The translations under genes and the position numbers were made by a program. The notes beneath the pieces are model-generated. The model had not been told where the DNA came from. It did not search any database and was given only the letters and a program-made list of their open reading frames with translations. This document shows positions 1 to 7,497 of a DNA stretch of 16,496 nt, piece by piece. Positions within the stretch are counted from its first letter, which is position 1. Each line of letters opens with the position of its first letter. This DNA comes from an uncultured Clostridia bacterium (GTDB taxonomy: Bacteria; Bacillota; Clostridia; JAAYHZ01). Where the stretch lies: contig CALCRE010000237.1 of the NCBI GenBank assembly GCA_937894465.1, positions 1 through 16,496 of the forward strand. Direction: 5' to 3'.

Positions 1-1074
1 ATGCCCGTGAACCAAGCTGTCTTCAAAATCTTGACGGGTGACCCCTATTTGAGTCGGAGAAACCATGGCACCTGCTTTTTGCAACAGCTCTGTTATATAA
101 CCCGGAGAAGGACATTGAATTCCTTGAGGTAATACTTTCTTAGCCAATTCATATAAACGACAAATGACAACAGTGCCGATTCCCACAGACTCACCGTGGA
201 GTGCATGCTCTTTATTTTGTTCAATGGCTTTTAAATCCCAGTAATGCGCCAAATGATGCTCCGCACCGGATGCAGGTCGTGTATTTTTGTTTAACCCCAT
301 GGTTACACCTGCAATGGTCAATGCTTCGAAAACATTTGCTACGACTTGTTTGTCATTATTCCGCACGCCCTGTGCATTCTTTATGCATTTTTCTACTGCT
401 TGATTTACCATGGAAACAATAACGGGACATTTTTGTTCATGTAAAACAATCACTCCTAAATCCCAATCCACAAGGGCGGTCAACTTTCCGATGACATCTC
501 CGAAACCTGCTTTGATCATATGCCCTGGAGCTTTATGCAAAACATTTTCATCTGCTAAAATGGCTTTGGGTAAGTGACCGGTAATGGTGTTTTTCGTACT
601 GTCTATAATCAAGGAAGACGTTGCAGATGCATATCCGTCCATGGATGGAGCGGTACATACCACCATATAAGGGATCTTCATCTTGTAACTGACCAAACGG
701 GTGATGTCGTTAATGACTCCGGATCCGACGGCAACCATCAAGGAAATATCGTTGGGAATTTCTATCAAAAGCTTTCCTATTTGTCGATTATCCGGTAACA
801 AGTTGTGCATAGATGTAAAAAGATAAACAGAAGAATCCAGTCCGGCATTTAAAAATGCTTCTTGTACATTCTTGCCAAATGCTTTGTAAGTATGCTGATC
901 GCATACTGTCAATATTTTACCACCGGCAGAATATTGATGAGCGGCTTGAATAATGTCTTGTGTAATTTCCTGACCGTATACAATTTGTTCGATCTCTAAA
1001 GAATGCTTCATACCGCAATCACAATCAAAAGACATACCCGAAAAATCTTGCAATTTTAAATTTAAAACATCCAT
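1..1074 (-). CDS. araM: sn-glycerol-1-phosphate dehydrogenase (AraM/EgsA-like), 3' end cut by window edge
   Basis: This iron-containing alcohol dehydrogenase superfamily enzyme would reduce dihydroxyacetone phosphate to sn-glycerol-1-phosphate with NAD(P)H in the cytoplasm. In the visible 358 residues I see the nucleotide-binding GSGVINDITR (from G117), the family block APSMDGYASATSSL (142-155), the metal aspartate D193 in AGFGDVIGK, and the metal histidines in SGAEHHLAHYW (H273/H274/H277) and LHGESVG (H293). The family is usually about 390-400 residues, so roughly 40 C-terminal residues lie outside the window. Three ATGs sit close together upstream; only the one at 1074 is in frame with the long reading frame, 12 nt after an AAGGAG. 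The gene is divergent from the MarR/ABC operon. The family assignment is firm. The exact substrate is inferred, because related glycerol dehydrogenases share the fold, although the SxxEHHxxH block favours the AraM group. Confidence 0.9.
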   Translation of the reverse strand, partial: MDVLNLKLQDFSGMSFDCDCGMKHSLEIEQIVYGQEITQDIIQAAHQYSAGGKILTVCDQHTYKAFGKNVQEAFLNAGLDSSVYLFTSMHNLLPDNRQIGKLLIEIPNDISLMVAVGSGVINDITRLVSYKMKIPYMVVCTAPSMDGYASATSSLIIDSTKNTITGHLPKAILADENVLHKAPGHMIKAGFGDVIGKLTALVDWDLGVIVLHEQKCPVIVSMVNQAVEKCIKNAQGVRNNDKQVVANVFEALTIAGVTMGLNKNTRPASGAEHHLAHYWDLKAIEQNKEHALHGESVGIGTVVICRLYELAKKVLPQGIQCPSPGYITELLQKAGAMVSPTQIGVTRQDFEDSLVHGH

Positions 1075-1127
1075 ACATTAAACTCCTTCGTATCAAAAAG
1101 GTTTTTGTTATTCATTTCATTTGAATC

Positions 1128-1136
1128 ATTATAGCA
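1128..1136 (-). promoter_or_regulatory. Extended -10 promoter for the araM-like gene
   Basis: On the minus strand TGCTATAAT (TGn plus TATAAT, read 1136 to 1128) lies about 50 nt upstream of the ATG at 1074. A weak -35 (TTCATT) sits 16 nt further upstream; the TGn extension would compensate. An AAGGAG ribosome binding site follows before the start codon. Confidence 0.6.
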
Positions 1137-1206
1137 TAAACAAAAAAGAAATGAAGAATGAGCGGAATAAAATGATTGCATGCTCTTTAAATAAAGAAAA
1201 TAACAC

Positions 1207-1235
1207 TTGAATTCAATTCACTTATGAATTATGAT
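1207..1235 (+). promoter_or_regulatory. Promoter of the marR-ABC operon
   Basis: A -35 TTGAAT (1207-1212) and a -10 TATGAT (1230-1235) are separated by exactly 17 bp, predicting a transcription start near 1242. The -10 box overlaps the left edge of the palindrome at 1234-1254, so a bound repressor would block RNA polymerase. This is the only good promoter I see upstream of the operon. Confidence 0.7.
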
Positions 1236-1254
1236 ATTTACTGTTAGTAAATAT
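1234..1254 (+). promoter_or_regulatory. Palindromic operator, probably autoregulatory MarR site
   Basis: Two perfect 9-bp inverted arms, ATATTTACT and AGTAAATAT, are separated by GTT. The length, AT-richness and position over the -10 box and predicted start site are typical of sites bound by MarR-family dimers. The adjacent marR gene at 1282 makes it the obvious ligand. The palindrome is seen directly; binding is inference. Confidence 0.75.
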
Positions 1255-1281
1255 TAAAACATGAAGGATGATTCAGTTAAA

Positions 1282-1743
1282 ATGGATTACATGGAGCTTC
1301 ACGATTTGTTTAAGAGATTGGAACATCTTTACCGTGTGAGAGTGAAAAGTATTTTGGATCCGTTGCAGCTCACCGGTTTGGAGTACCGGTTTCTAAAAAA
1401 CATCAAAGAAAACGAGAATCTTACCATTTCTGAGATTTCTCAACGTTTGGGCAAACATAACAGCAACACTACAAATCTTTTGGACAATTTAGAAAAGAAG
1501 GGATTTGTCGAAAGGACGAATGACACCTTGGATCGGAGGATTATTCGAATCGATTATACGGAGCAAGGTCTGATCAACCGAGAAGAGGCATTAAGTACAT
1601 TCGACAGCAAGGTGTGTCAGTTTTTACAGGATGTTCCGACACCTATTTTGGTACAATCCGATCAGTGTATGCGATATTTGATCAAAAAGTTGGAAGGTGA
1701 CGAAAAAAGTTCAGAGAATTCAAATGAAAAGAGGGATGCATAG
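1282..1743 (+). CDS. MarR-family winged helix-turn-helix transcriptional regulator
   Basis: This dimeric DNA-binding repressor or sensor probably controls the efflux genes behind it. From M1 at 1282 the protein has N-terminal dimerisation helices (about 1-40), a winged helix-turn-helix (LTISEISQRLGKHNSN, about 47-62, and the recognition helix to about 73) and the wing with the typical DRR motif at D84-R86. A C-terminal dimerisation helix follows, then a charged tail (about 135-153). Start choice: an in-frame ATG at 1261 has no ribosome binding site and lies only about 19 nt after the predicted transcription start. The ATG at 1282 follows an AAGGATG at 1264-1270 and gives 153 residues, close to the family norm, so I prefer it; the 160-residue form remains possible. 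The stop is 12 nt before the next start, so it is cotranscribed with the ABC genes. The ligand is unknown. Confidence 0.88.
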   Translation: MDYMELHDLFKRLEHLYRVRVKSILDPLQLTGLEYRFLKNIKENENLTISEISQRLGKHNSNTTNLLDNLEKKGFVERTNDTLDRRIIRIDYTEQGLINREEALSTFDSKVCQFLQDVPTPILVQSDQCMRYLIKKLEGDEKSSENSNEKRDA

Positions 1744-1755
1744 TTGGAGGCACAG

Positions 1756-3609
1756 ATGAATGGAAATGACGGATCTAAAATGAAGGACAGTAAATGGGTA
1801 CGTGATTTCGAGAAAAGTAATGATAAATTGGTGCTACGGTTTTTAAAAGCCAATGGAGTTCGATATTTGTTTGGCTTTTTGTTTTTTGCCGCAGTTAATT
1901 TGTTGCAAGTTGTAACACCGAGATTGACCGGTGACATCATCGATGAGTTATATAAACAAAATCCCGATCTAAGCTTGATTGCGAAATTCGCCATTGTTAT
2001 TTTTGCACTTTCGATTGTAATCATGGGTTTACAATTTTTAGGTCGCTTGACAGTGCTTGGGGCAGGTACTCTTTTTGATGTGTTAATGCGTAGAAAGTTG
2101 TTTCGTAAGCTTTTAACACTATCCATGAATTTCTTCCATAAGAAGTCCATCGGAGATATTATGGCATTATCTGTTAATGACTTGAATGCGGTGAACCGGG
2201 CAATTGGACATGGTGCCATGATGGTGAGTAACACCATCATATTAGCAGTGGTCAGCATTGTCGCCATGGGTGAAACCATGAGTTACAAACTGACATTAAT
2301 GATTTTCATTCCATTACCCCTTTTGGTATTTACCATGTATAAATTCGGTATGGTCATAAATCGTAAATTCCGAAAAGTACAAGACCGTTTCGGAGAATTA
2401 AGCGGGAAGGTACAAGAAAATATTGCCGGAATACGTGTAGTTAAATCATTTGTCAGGGAAGAATCCGAACAAAAATCTTTTGAAAAGGTCAATCGGGCTA
2501 ATTATGACGCAGAAGTTGAAATGGCTTTGGTGAATGGATTGTTTATGCCCCTGATCTCCTTCATATCCAGCTTCTGTTATTTAATATTGATTTATTTCGG
2601 AGGCAGATCCGTCATCGTGGATCAATCCATTTCCATCGGTGATTTTGTAGCCGCAACAAGCTACATTACCTTGTTGATCAGACCTATGCAAATGTTGGGT
2701 AGGTTGTTGGGAATGGTTCAAAGAGGGAAAGCTTCTATGGGTAGAATCTACGATTTATTCGAGGAAAAACCCGATATAGTTGACCACAAGTTCAATCAAA
2801 ATGATGTTGATATAAAAGATAATAAATTAAAAGGGAAAATTGAATTTAAAAAATTAAACTTTGCCTATAATGAAAAAAACGGTGATGTGTTAAAAGATAT
2901 CAACTTGGTGATTAATCCCGGTGAAACCGTAGCCTTTATGGGGACAGTAGGCTCCGGTAAGAGTACAGTATCCAATCTGTTGATCCGCCTGTTTGATACA
3001 CCGGAAAGAGGGCAGTTGCTCATAGACGACATGGATATCGCTGATATTCCTTTAAAAACACTTCGTGGGAACATCGGATATATACCGCAAGATAACTTTC
3101 TGTTCTCAGATACAATTCGATACAATATCGGATTTTCACCGGATGAAATGAACGACGAACAAATCGAAGAAGCTGCGAAAACAAGCGACATCTATGATAC
3201 CATCATGGATTTACCGGACCAATGGGAAACGATGTTAGGGGAGAAGGGGGTCAACCTTTCCGGTGGTCAAAAACAAAGAATGTGTATTGCAAGAGCCGTT
3301 GCAAAGAATGCTCCCATTATGATTTTCGATGATTGTCTATCGGCTGTGGATATGGAAACCGAAAGCAGAATTTTAAAATCATTGAAGGATGTTCAAAGTA
3401 AAAGAACCTGCATCATCATTGCCCATCGAATATCCACCGTCAAGGATTCGGACAAAATTGTGGTATTGCATAAAGGCAGGGTGGCGGAAGTGGGAACCCA
3501 CGAAGAACTTTTAGAGAAACAAGGATATTACTACAAGTCCTATCGCATACAATTGCTTGAACAACAATATGGTGTCGGTTTGAAAGACGCGAAGGGAGAG
3601 AAAAAATGA
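1756..3609 (+). CDS. ABC exporter half-transporter, subunit with degenerate catalytic site
   Basis: A fused membrane domain (six predicted helices within about residues 25-330) and a nucleotide-binding domain form half of a heterodimeric multidrug-type exporter (BmrC/BmrD, TM287/288 group). I see Walker A GTVGSGKST (396-404), signature LSGGQ (501-505), Walker B IMIFDD with D526 where the catalytic glutamate should be, and the H-loop His557 in IIAHRIS. The Glu-to-Asp change marks the subunit whose Walker motifs form the non-hydrolytic site in such heterodimers. Start: a GGAGG at 1746-1750 stands 5 nt before the ATG at 1756; a TTG at 1744, directly after the marR stop, lies in front of that ribosome binding site and is not used. 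The gene overlaps the next by 4 nt (ATGA), implying translational coupling and equal expression. The substrate cannot be read from sequence. Confidence 0.93.
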   Translation: MNGNDGSKMKDSKWVRDFEKSNDKLVLRFLKANGVRYLFGFLFFAAVNLLQVVTPRLTGDIIDELYKQNPDLSLIAKFAIVIFALSIVIMGLQFLGRLTVLGAGTLFDVLMRRKLFRKLLTLSMNFFHKKSIGDIMALSVNDLNAVNRAIGHGAMMVSNTIILAVVSIVAMGETMSYKLTLMIFIPLPLLVFTMYKFGMVINRKFRKVQDRFGELSGKVQENIAGIRVVKSFVREESEQKSFEKVNRANYDAEVEMALVNGLFMPLISFISSFCYLILIYFGGRSVIVDQSISIGDFVAATSYITLLIRPMQMLGRLLGMVQRGKASMGRIYDLFEEKPDIVDHKFNQNDVDIKDNKLKGKIEFKKLNFAYNEKNGDVLKDINLVINPGETVAFMGTVGSGKSTVSNLLIRLFDTPERGQLLIDDMDIADIPLKTLRGNIGYIPQDNFLFSDTIRYNIGFSPDEMNDEQIEEAAKTSDIYDTIMDLPDQWETMLGEKGVNLSGGQKQRMCIARAVAKNAPIMIFDDCLSAVDMETESRILKSLKDVQSKRTCIIIAHRISTVKDSDKIVVLHKGRVAEVGTHEELLEKQGYYYKSYRIQLLEQQYGVGLKDAKGEKK

Positions 3610-5420
3610 ATCAAACAAAATACATGAAAATGAGTAAAGACAATAAAGACAAAAAAGTAAAATTAAATAAAGATTCTTTTAAAAACATCATTCGATTCGC
3701 TCTTCCTTATTGGCCTTGGTTTGTTCTGGCGTTTGCGCTGATTATATGTATTTCCGTAGCGGACATACTACAGCCTTTGATTATTAAGTTTGCAATTGAT
3801 GACAACATCTCCTTGGCTCTTGTTAATGAGATGACAATAGATGAAGCAACTAAAAATCTTGGTATGCTGGCATTGGTTTATGTAGGTTTAGCTTTGATTC
3901 ATTTTCTGTTTGGGTTCGTCCAAGAGTATACTCTTCAGAAAACCGGAAGCAGAATTATCATGGAAATGAGAAATAAAATGTTTGATCATGTTCAACGCCT
4001 GCCTTTTTCTTACTTTGACAAGACTCCGGTGGGAACTATTGTTACAAGAATATGTAACGATACCTCTGCCATCAGTGAATTTTACACCGGTGTATTGATC
4101 AATTTCTTCAATGACATTTTTATCATGGTGGGAATACTGATCACCATGTTTATCATGGATGTGAGATTAACATTGCTCACTATTGCCGTGTTACCTTTGA
4201 TTGCTTTTGCATCCATCACATTCCGGTTAAAAGCACGAAAAGCTTTTCACAGGATCAGAACAAAGCTGGCTGCAATCAACGCATTCATATCCGAGCATGT
4301 TTCCGGAATGAAGATTATACAAGCCTTTAACATGGAAAAGAAAAAGGATGAAGAATTCGCTGAAATCAACAATGACTATTATGATGCCAATATGAGTCGT
4401 ATTAAAATATTCGGTATATTCCGACCCTTTATGGACGTAGTAAAAAGTTTCTCCTTGGCATTAGTGATTTATATTGGTGCGAAGCAGGTAATAGGGACAT
4501 CCTTGGAAGTTGGAGTGTTATACTTGTTCATCCGATATATCGGTAACTTCTTTCAACCCATCATGAATTTAACCGAGATGTTCAATACCACTCAGTCGGC
4601 TGTGGTTGCCGCTGACCGTATTTCTTCTGTCTTTGACACAAAACCGGAAAGCGATCATGAAATTCGCGAACCGTTATTGACACCTGAAAACTGTAGGGGT
4701 CGCATAGAATTTGATCATGTGTGGTTTGCCTATATTGATGAGATCTGGGTTCTTAAGGATGTATCTTTTACGGTGGAGCCGGGAGAGAGCATTGCCATAG
4801 TCGGAATGACCGGAGCCGGTAAAACCAGCATCATCAATTTGCTTTGCGGATTTTATGAAATTCAAAAAGGCAGCATCAGGATCGATGGCGTGGATATCAA
4901 GGATATGACAAAGCAAGAGCTTCGGCACTTGGTGGGAATGGTCCGCCAAGATGTATTTATGTTTTCCGGAAGCGTTCTTCACAATATTACATTGGACAAT
5001 GACAATATTACATTGGAGCAAGCTCAAGAAGCAGCCATAATGACAAACGCTGATGATTTTATCCGGGAACTGCCGGGTCAATATGATTATCAATTGAATG
5101 AAGGGGGGTCCGTACTTTCAGAAGGGCAAAGACAACTCATCTCTTTTGCTCGAGCCATTGTCACTAATCCTAAGATATTAGTGTTGGATGAAGCCACATC
5201 CAATATTGACAGTGAAACAGAAAGATTGATCCAGGATGCTTTGGTGAAGCTTATGCAAAACCGGACATCAATTTCAATTGCTCACCGGTTGTCAACTATA
5301 CAGAATTCTGATAAAATTATTGTCCTGAACAATGGTAGAATCATGGAGCAAGGCTCTCATGACCAACTGTTTGAAATGCGAGGTTTGTATTATGACTTAT
5401 ACCGTTTGCAGTTTGAATAA
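3606..5420 (+). CDS. ABC exporter half-transporter, catalytically competent partner
   Basis: This is the second half of the heterodimeric exporter, with a lysine-rich cytoplasmic N-tail (about residues 1-25), six membrane helices (about 30-330) and an ATPase domain. Motifs are Walker A GMTGAGKTS (400-408), a non-standard signature LSEGQ (504-508), Walker B ILVLDE with the canonical catalytic Glu529, and His560 in SIAHRLS. This complements its partner: the working ATP site combines this Glu with the partner's LSGGQ, and the degenerate site combines the partner's Asp526 with this LSEGQ. The start ATG overlaps the upstream stop (ATGA) and has GGAG at 3595-3598, 7 nt upstream; in-frame ATGs at codons 7 and 9 are alternatives. 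A short 29-nt gap leads to a solute-binding lipoprotein gene. Confidence 0.93.
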   Translation: MNQTKYMKMSKDNKDKKVKLNKDSFKNIIRFALPYWPWFVLAFALIICISVADILQPLIIKFAIDDNISLALVNEMTIDEATKNLGMLALVYVGLALIHFLFGFVQEYTLQKTGSRIIMEMRNKMFDHVQRLPFSYFDKTPVGTIVTRICNDTSAISEFYTGVLINFFNDIFIMVGILITMFIMDVRLTLLTIAVLPLIAFASITFRLKARKAFHRIRTKLAAINAFISEHVSGMKIIQAFNMEKKKDEEFAEINNDYYDANMSRIKIFGIFRPFMDVVKSFSLALVIYIGAKQVIGTSLEVGVLYLFIRYIGNFFQPIMNLTEMFNTTQSAVVAADRISSVFDTKPESDHEIREPLLTPENCRGRIEFDHVWFAYIDEIWVLKDVSFTVEPGESIAIVGMTGAGKTSIINLLCGFYEIQKGSIRIDGVDIKDMTKQELRHLVGMVRQDVFMFSGSVLHNITLDNDNITLEQAQEAAIMTNADDFIRELPGQYDYQLNEGGSVLSEGQRQLISFARAIVTNPKILVLDEATSNIDSETERLIQDALVKLMQNRTSISIAHRLSTIQNSDKIIVLNNGRIMEQGSHDQLFEMRGLYYDLYRLQFE

Positions 5421-5449
5421 AAACTTAAAATACAATAGGAGTCCATTCT

Positions 5450-6991
5450 ATGCGTAAAATATTAACAGCTATGCTTACTTTGATACTTACTCTTTTTTGT
5501 GCATGTGAGAATATATCTTTCTTAAGATATCGAGATGATGATCATTTAAAAGATTTACAATACAGCAGAATCAAGTTTATCGTTTCAGAGTCCTTTATTC
5601 GGGGTGGGTTCTCGGATTACAGGGACCAAATCACCGAAGAGTTTAAAAAAGTCGCATTGGAAAAGACCAATACGGAAATAACGTTTGTTTTTGCTGAAGA
5701 AACCATCTATTCCGATAATATACAACTTCGCATCAACAGCGGTCTGGAATTTGATGTGTTCTTAGGGTTTGAAGGTATCCAAACAGACAGGTTAATCTCA
5801 TCCATGTTCAAATCCTCGAAGTATTGGATTGAAAAAGGTGTTGCGATGGATTTGACGGATTACATAACACCCAAGTATGAAAATCTGTATAATCGATTTG
5901 AGGAATACCCCGTATTAAAAGAAATTGCAACATACAACGGTAGAATATATAGCCTTCCTAGCGGCATACAAAAGTCCGAAAGACCTTATGTTTTAGTACG
6001 TGATGATTTGATGGAAAAATACGGAACCGGCCCGCTGGAAACCATGGAGGATCTTTTTGTATTCTTAGGAAAGGTAAATGCAGATCATACGGAAGCTCCA
6101 TATTATATGAAATCACATTTCACTTTTTATGATATTATTAAAATATTCGCATGGGAGGAAGGGTATTATATCCTCCCGGGTGCCTATGTAGCGAAAACAG
6201 ATGATCAGAATATATTACCTGTTCCCATTGAGAAAACAAATATCTTGGATAAGGCATCGGATTATTTTCAAAAGATACAAGATTATTATCTAGAGCTGGA
6301 TGATTCTGTAGAGGTGGGCACGATTTTAGCAGGGGATAGGACGGCTTTGTTTTTAAGCAAAAACCCGGAAGAATACCATTATGAGACTGCAGGAAATCAT
6401 CCTAATGCATATACATTTCAAAATCTATATTCCTCTTTGGGATATAACCTTCAAATCCCCAATGAAATTAATCTTATGATCTATGAGGATTCTACTAACA
6501 AAGAACGTACACTGACCATTCTCAATTGGTTGGGAAACAGCAACCAAGCATATGACATACTTGCTTACGGCGTGGAAGGTGTTAATTATGATTATAAGGA
6601 CAGGATCTTTCAATTTAATGAAGAAACCGAGCCTGCATTAGGATGGATGCAGCGGATAAACGGCTTTATTCACCTGGAAAAAGATTTTTCCACAGATGAA
6701 GCACCTTACACAGATGTGTTGAGTAGCAATATAAAATCCGCCTATATCAACCCCTTGGACAACCTATTGGTTAAAAACACTACCAACATGAATACCTATT
6801 TGGACCGGGTTCGAAAGGATGCCGCACTTTACGGCAGTCGAGCAAGCATCATTTCGAAATATACCGAAACAGCAACACGAAAAGGCACTGTGGATGTGGA
6901 AACCTTCAAGAGGGAATTGGCGCAACAAAACAATACCGAAATTGAAGACCACTTGAAAGCATTGATACAAACATTAAAAAACGGTGATTAG
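5450..6991 (+). CDS. Extracellular solute-binding lipoprotein (family 1, LipO/DUF3502-like)
   Basis: This is probably the membrane-anchored ligand-binding component of a sugar or oligosaccharide ABC importer. The N-terminus has a lysine-arginine start, a hydrophobic stretch (5-16) and a cysteine cluster FCAC, with Cys19 the likely lipidated residue. The body resembles family 1 binding proteins. Near the C-terminus NWLGNSNQAYDILAYGVEGV (359-378) matches the 'NWL...nLL.yGiEG..Y' block of LipO/DUF3502-type proteins. At 513 residues the length is normal. An AGGAG at 5437-5441 lies 8 nt before the ATG, and the gene follows the exporter by 29 nt with no terminator, so it is likely cotranscribed. 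Oddly, no importer permease or ATPase is nearby, and its neighbours are export-type ABC subunits. The ligand is unknown; co-opted function with the exporter is possible but unproven. Confidence 0.82.
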   Translation: MRKILTAMLTLILTLFCACENISFLRYRDDDHLKDLQYSRIKFIVSESFIRGGFSDYRDQITEEFKKVALEKTNTEITFVFAEETIYSDNIQLRINSGLEFDVFLGFEGIQTDRLISSMFKSSKYWIEKGVAMDLTDYITPKYENLYNRFEEYPVLKEIATYNGRIYSLPSGIQKSERPYVLVRDDLMEKYGTGPLETMEDLFVFLGKVNADHTEAPYYMKSHFTFYDIIKIFAWEEGYYILPGAYVAKTDDQNILPVPIEKTNILDKASDYFQKIQDYYLELDDSVEVGTILAGDRTALFLSKNPEEYHYETAGNHPNAYTFQNLYSSLGYNLQIPNEINLMIYEDSTNKERTLTILNWLGNSNQAYDILAYGVEGVNYDYKDRIFQFNEETEPALGWMQRINGFIHLEKDFSTDEAPYTDVLSSNIKSAYINPLDNLLVKNTTNMNTYLDRVRKDAALYGSRASIISKYTETATRKGTVDVETFKRELAQQNNTEIEDHLKALIQTLKNGD

Positions 6992-7025
6992 GTTCATTCT
7001 CCTAGATCATTTCGAATAAAAGTTA

Positions 7026-7063
7026 AAACGCTCTATACAGGGTACTATTTGTATAGAGCGTTT
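7026..7063. terminator. Strong hairpin terminator, probably bidirectional
   Basis: A perfect 13-bp stem (AAACGCTCTATAC at 7026-7038 with GTATAGAGCGTTT at 7051-7063) closes a 12-nt loop. It lies 34 nt after the solute-binding protein stop, between convergent transcription units. The plus-strand U-tract is short (TTTATAT); on the minus strand the hairpin is followed by TTTTAACTTTTATT, a slightly better tract. Confidence 0.75.
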
Positions 7064-7101
7064 ATATGAAAACATAAGTTTCGTCAACTGTATAAAATTT
7101 A

Positions 7102-7482
7102 TTATGTGTTTACAAAACGGCCTTGTTCAGGTTTGGCAATCGTATTAAAATTGTTAACTTAAGTATCTAAGGACTTTTACTGAATAAAGATTCCTGCTTC
7201 GTAATAGAATAAGCATCTCCAACAATAAGCACACGATCCTTTTCACGGAATAATGATAGGCAACATTTTTTCTACTATGCCCTCATCCACAGTAGATCTC
7301 CTGAAGGATAATCTTTTTTACCGGTTACGTAAGGCAACTCTTATTTGTGAATATAATAGCTTGCGGTGGGCTGTTCTAATTTTCAAGACCTGTATCTACA
7401 AGAACCCATTTATCCGTATTATTGTGTATATCAAATAGCTCTACTTTACGATTTATGGGTATTTGATGACATTGTTTCAGTT
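7102..7482 (-). pseudogene. Decayed MBL-fold metallo-hydrolase relic
   Basis: This stretch between hairpin and DUF1189 gene contains no intact ORF, but its minus strand holds four blocks in the right order for a Bacillota MBL-fold hydrolase. Block 1 (7379-7482) reads VELFDIHNNTDKWVLVDTGL then a stop, like the family's N-terminal 'VNVY...GWVLVDTGLP'. Block 2 (7278-7376) contains ELPYVTGKKDYPSGD, like 'ELPYLTGRSSYPPPDP', with one stop before it. Block 3 (7170-7265) reads SLFREKDRVLIVGDAYSITK, like 'SFFREADRTLIAGDAFVTTK'. Block 4 (7102-7149) reads IAKPEQGRFV, like the C-terminal 'VAVPEHGRYV'. Blocks 2 and 3 share a frame interrupted by tandem stops; blocks 1 and 4 are in other frames. The regions that should carry the HxHxDH and HTPGHTPGH metal motifs are missing, so the product cannot function. 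The match is from remembered family consensus, not a search. Confidence 0.75.
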
Positions 7483-7497
7483 TTAGGCTATTGTTGT

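Noticed and set aside
1662..2279. Long minus-strand ORF (205 codons) opposite the first ABC gene
   Set aside because: It is a shadow of the ABC coding sequence: no ribosome binding site, no domain, and a composition expected of an antisense frame.
7253..7438. 61-codon plus-strand ORF in the gap after the hairpin
   Set aside because: It has no ribosome binding site and no family features, and it runs antisense to the MBL-hydrolase relic whose minus-strand blocks explain the sequence.
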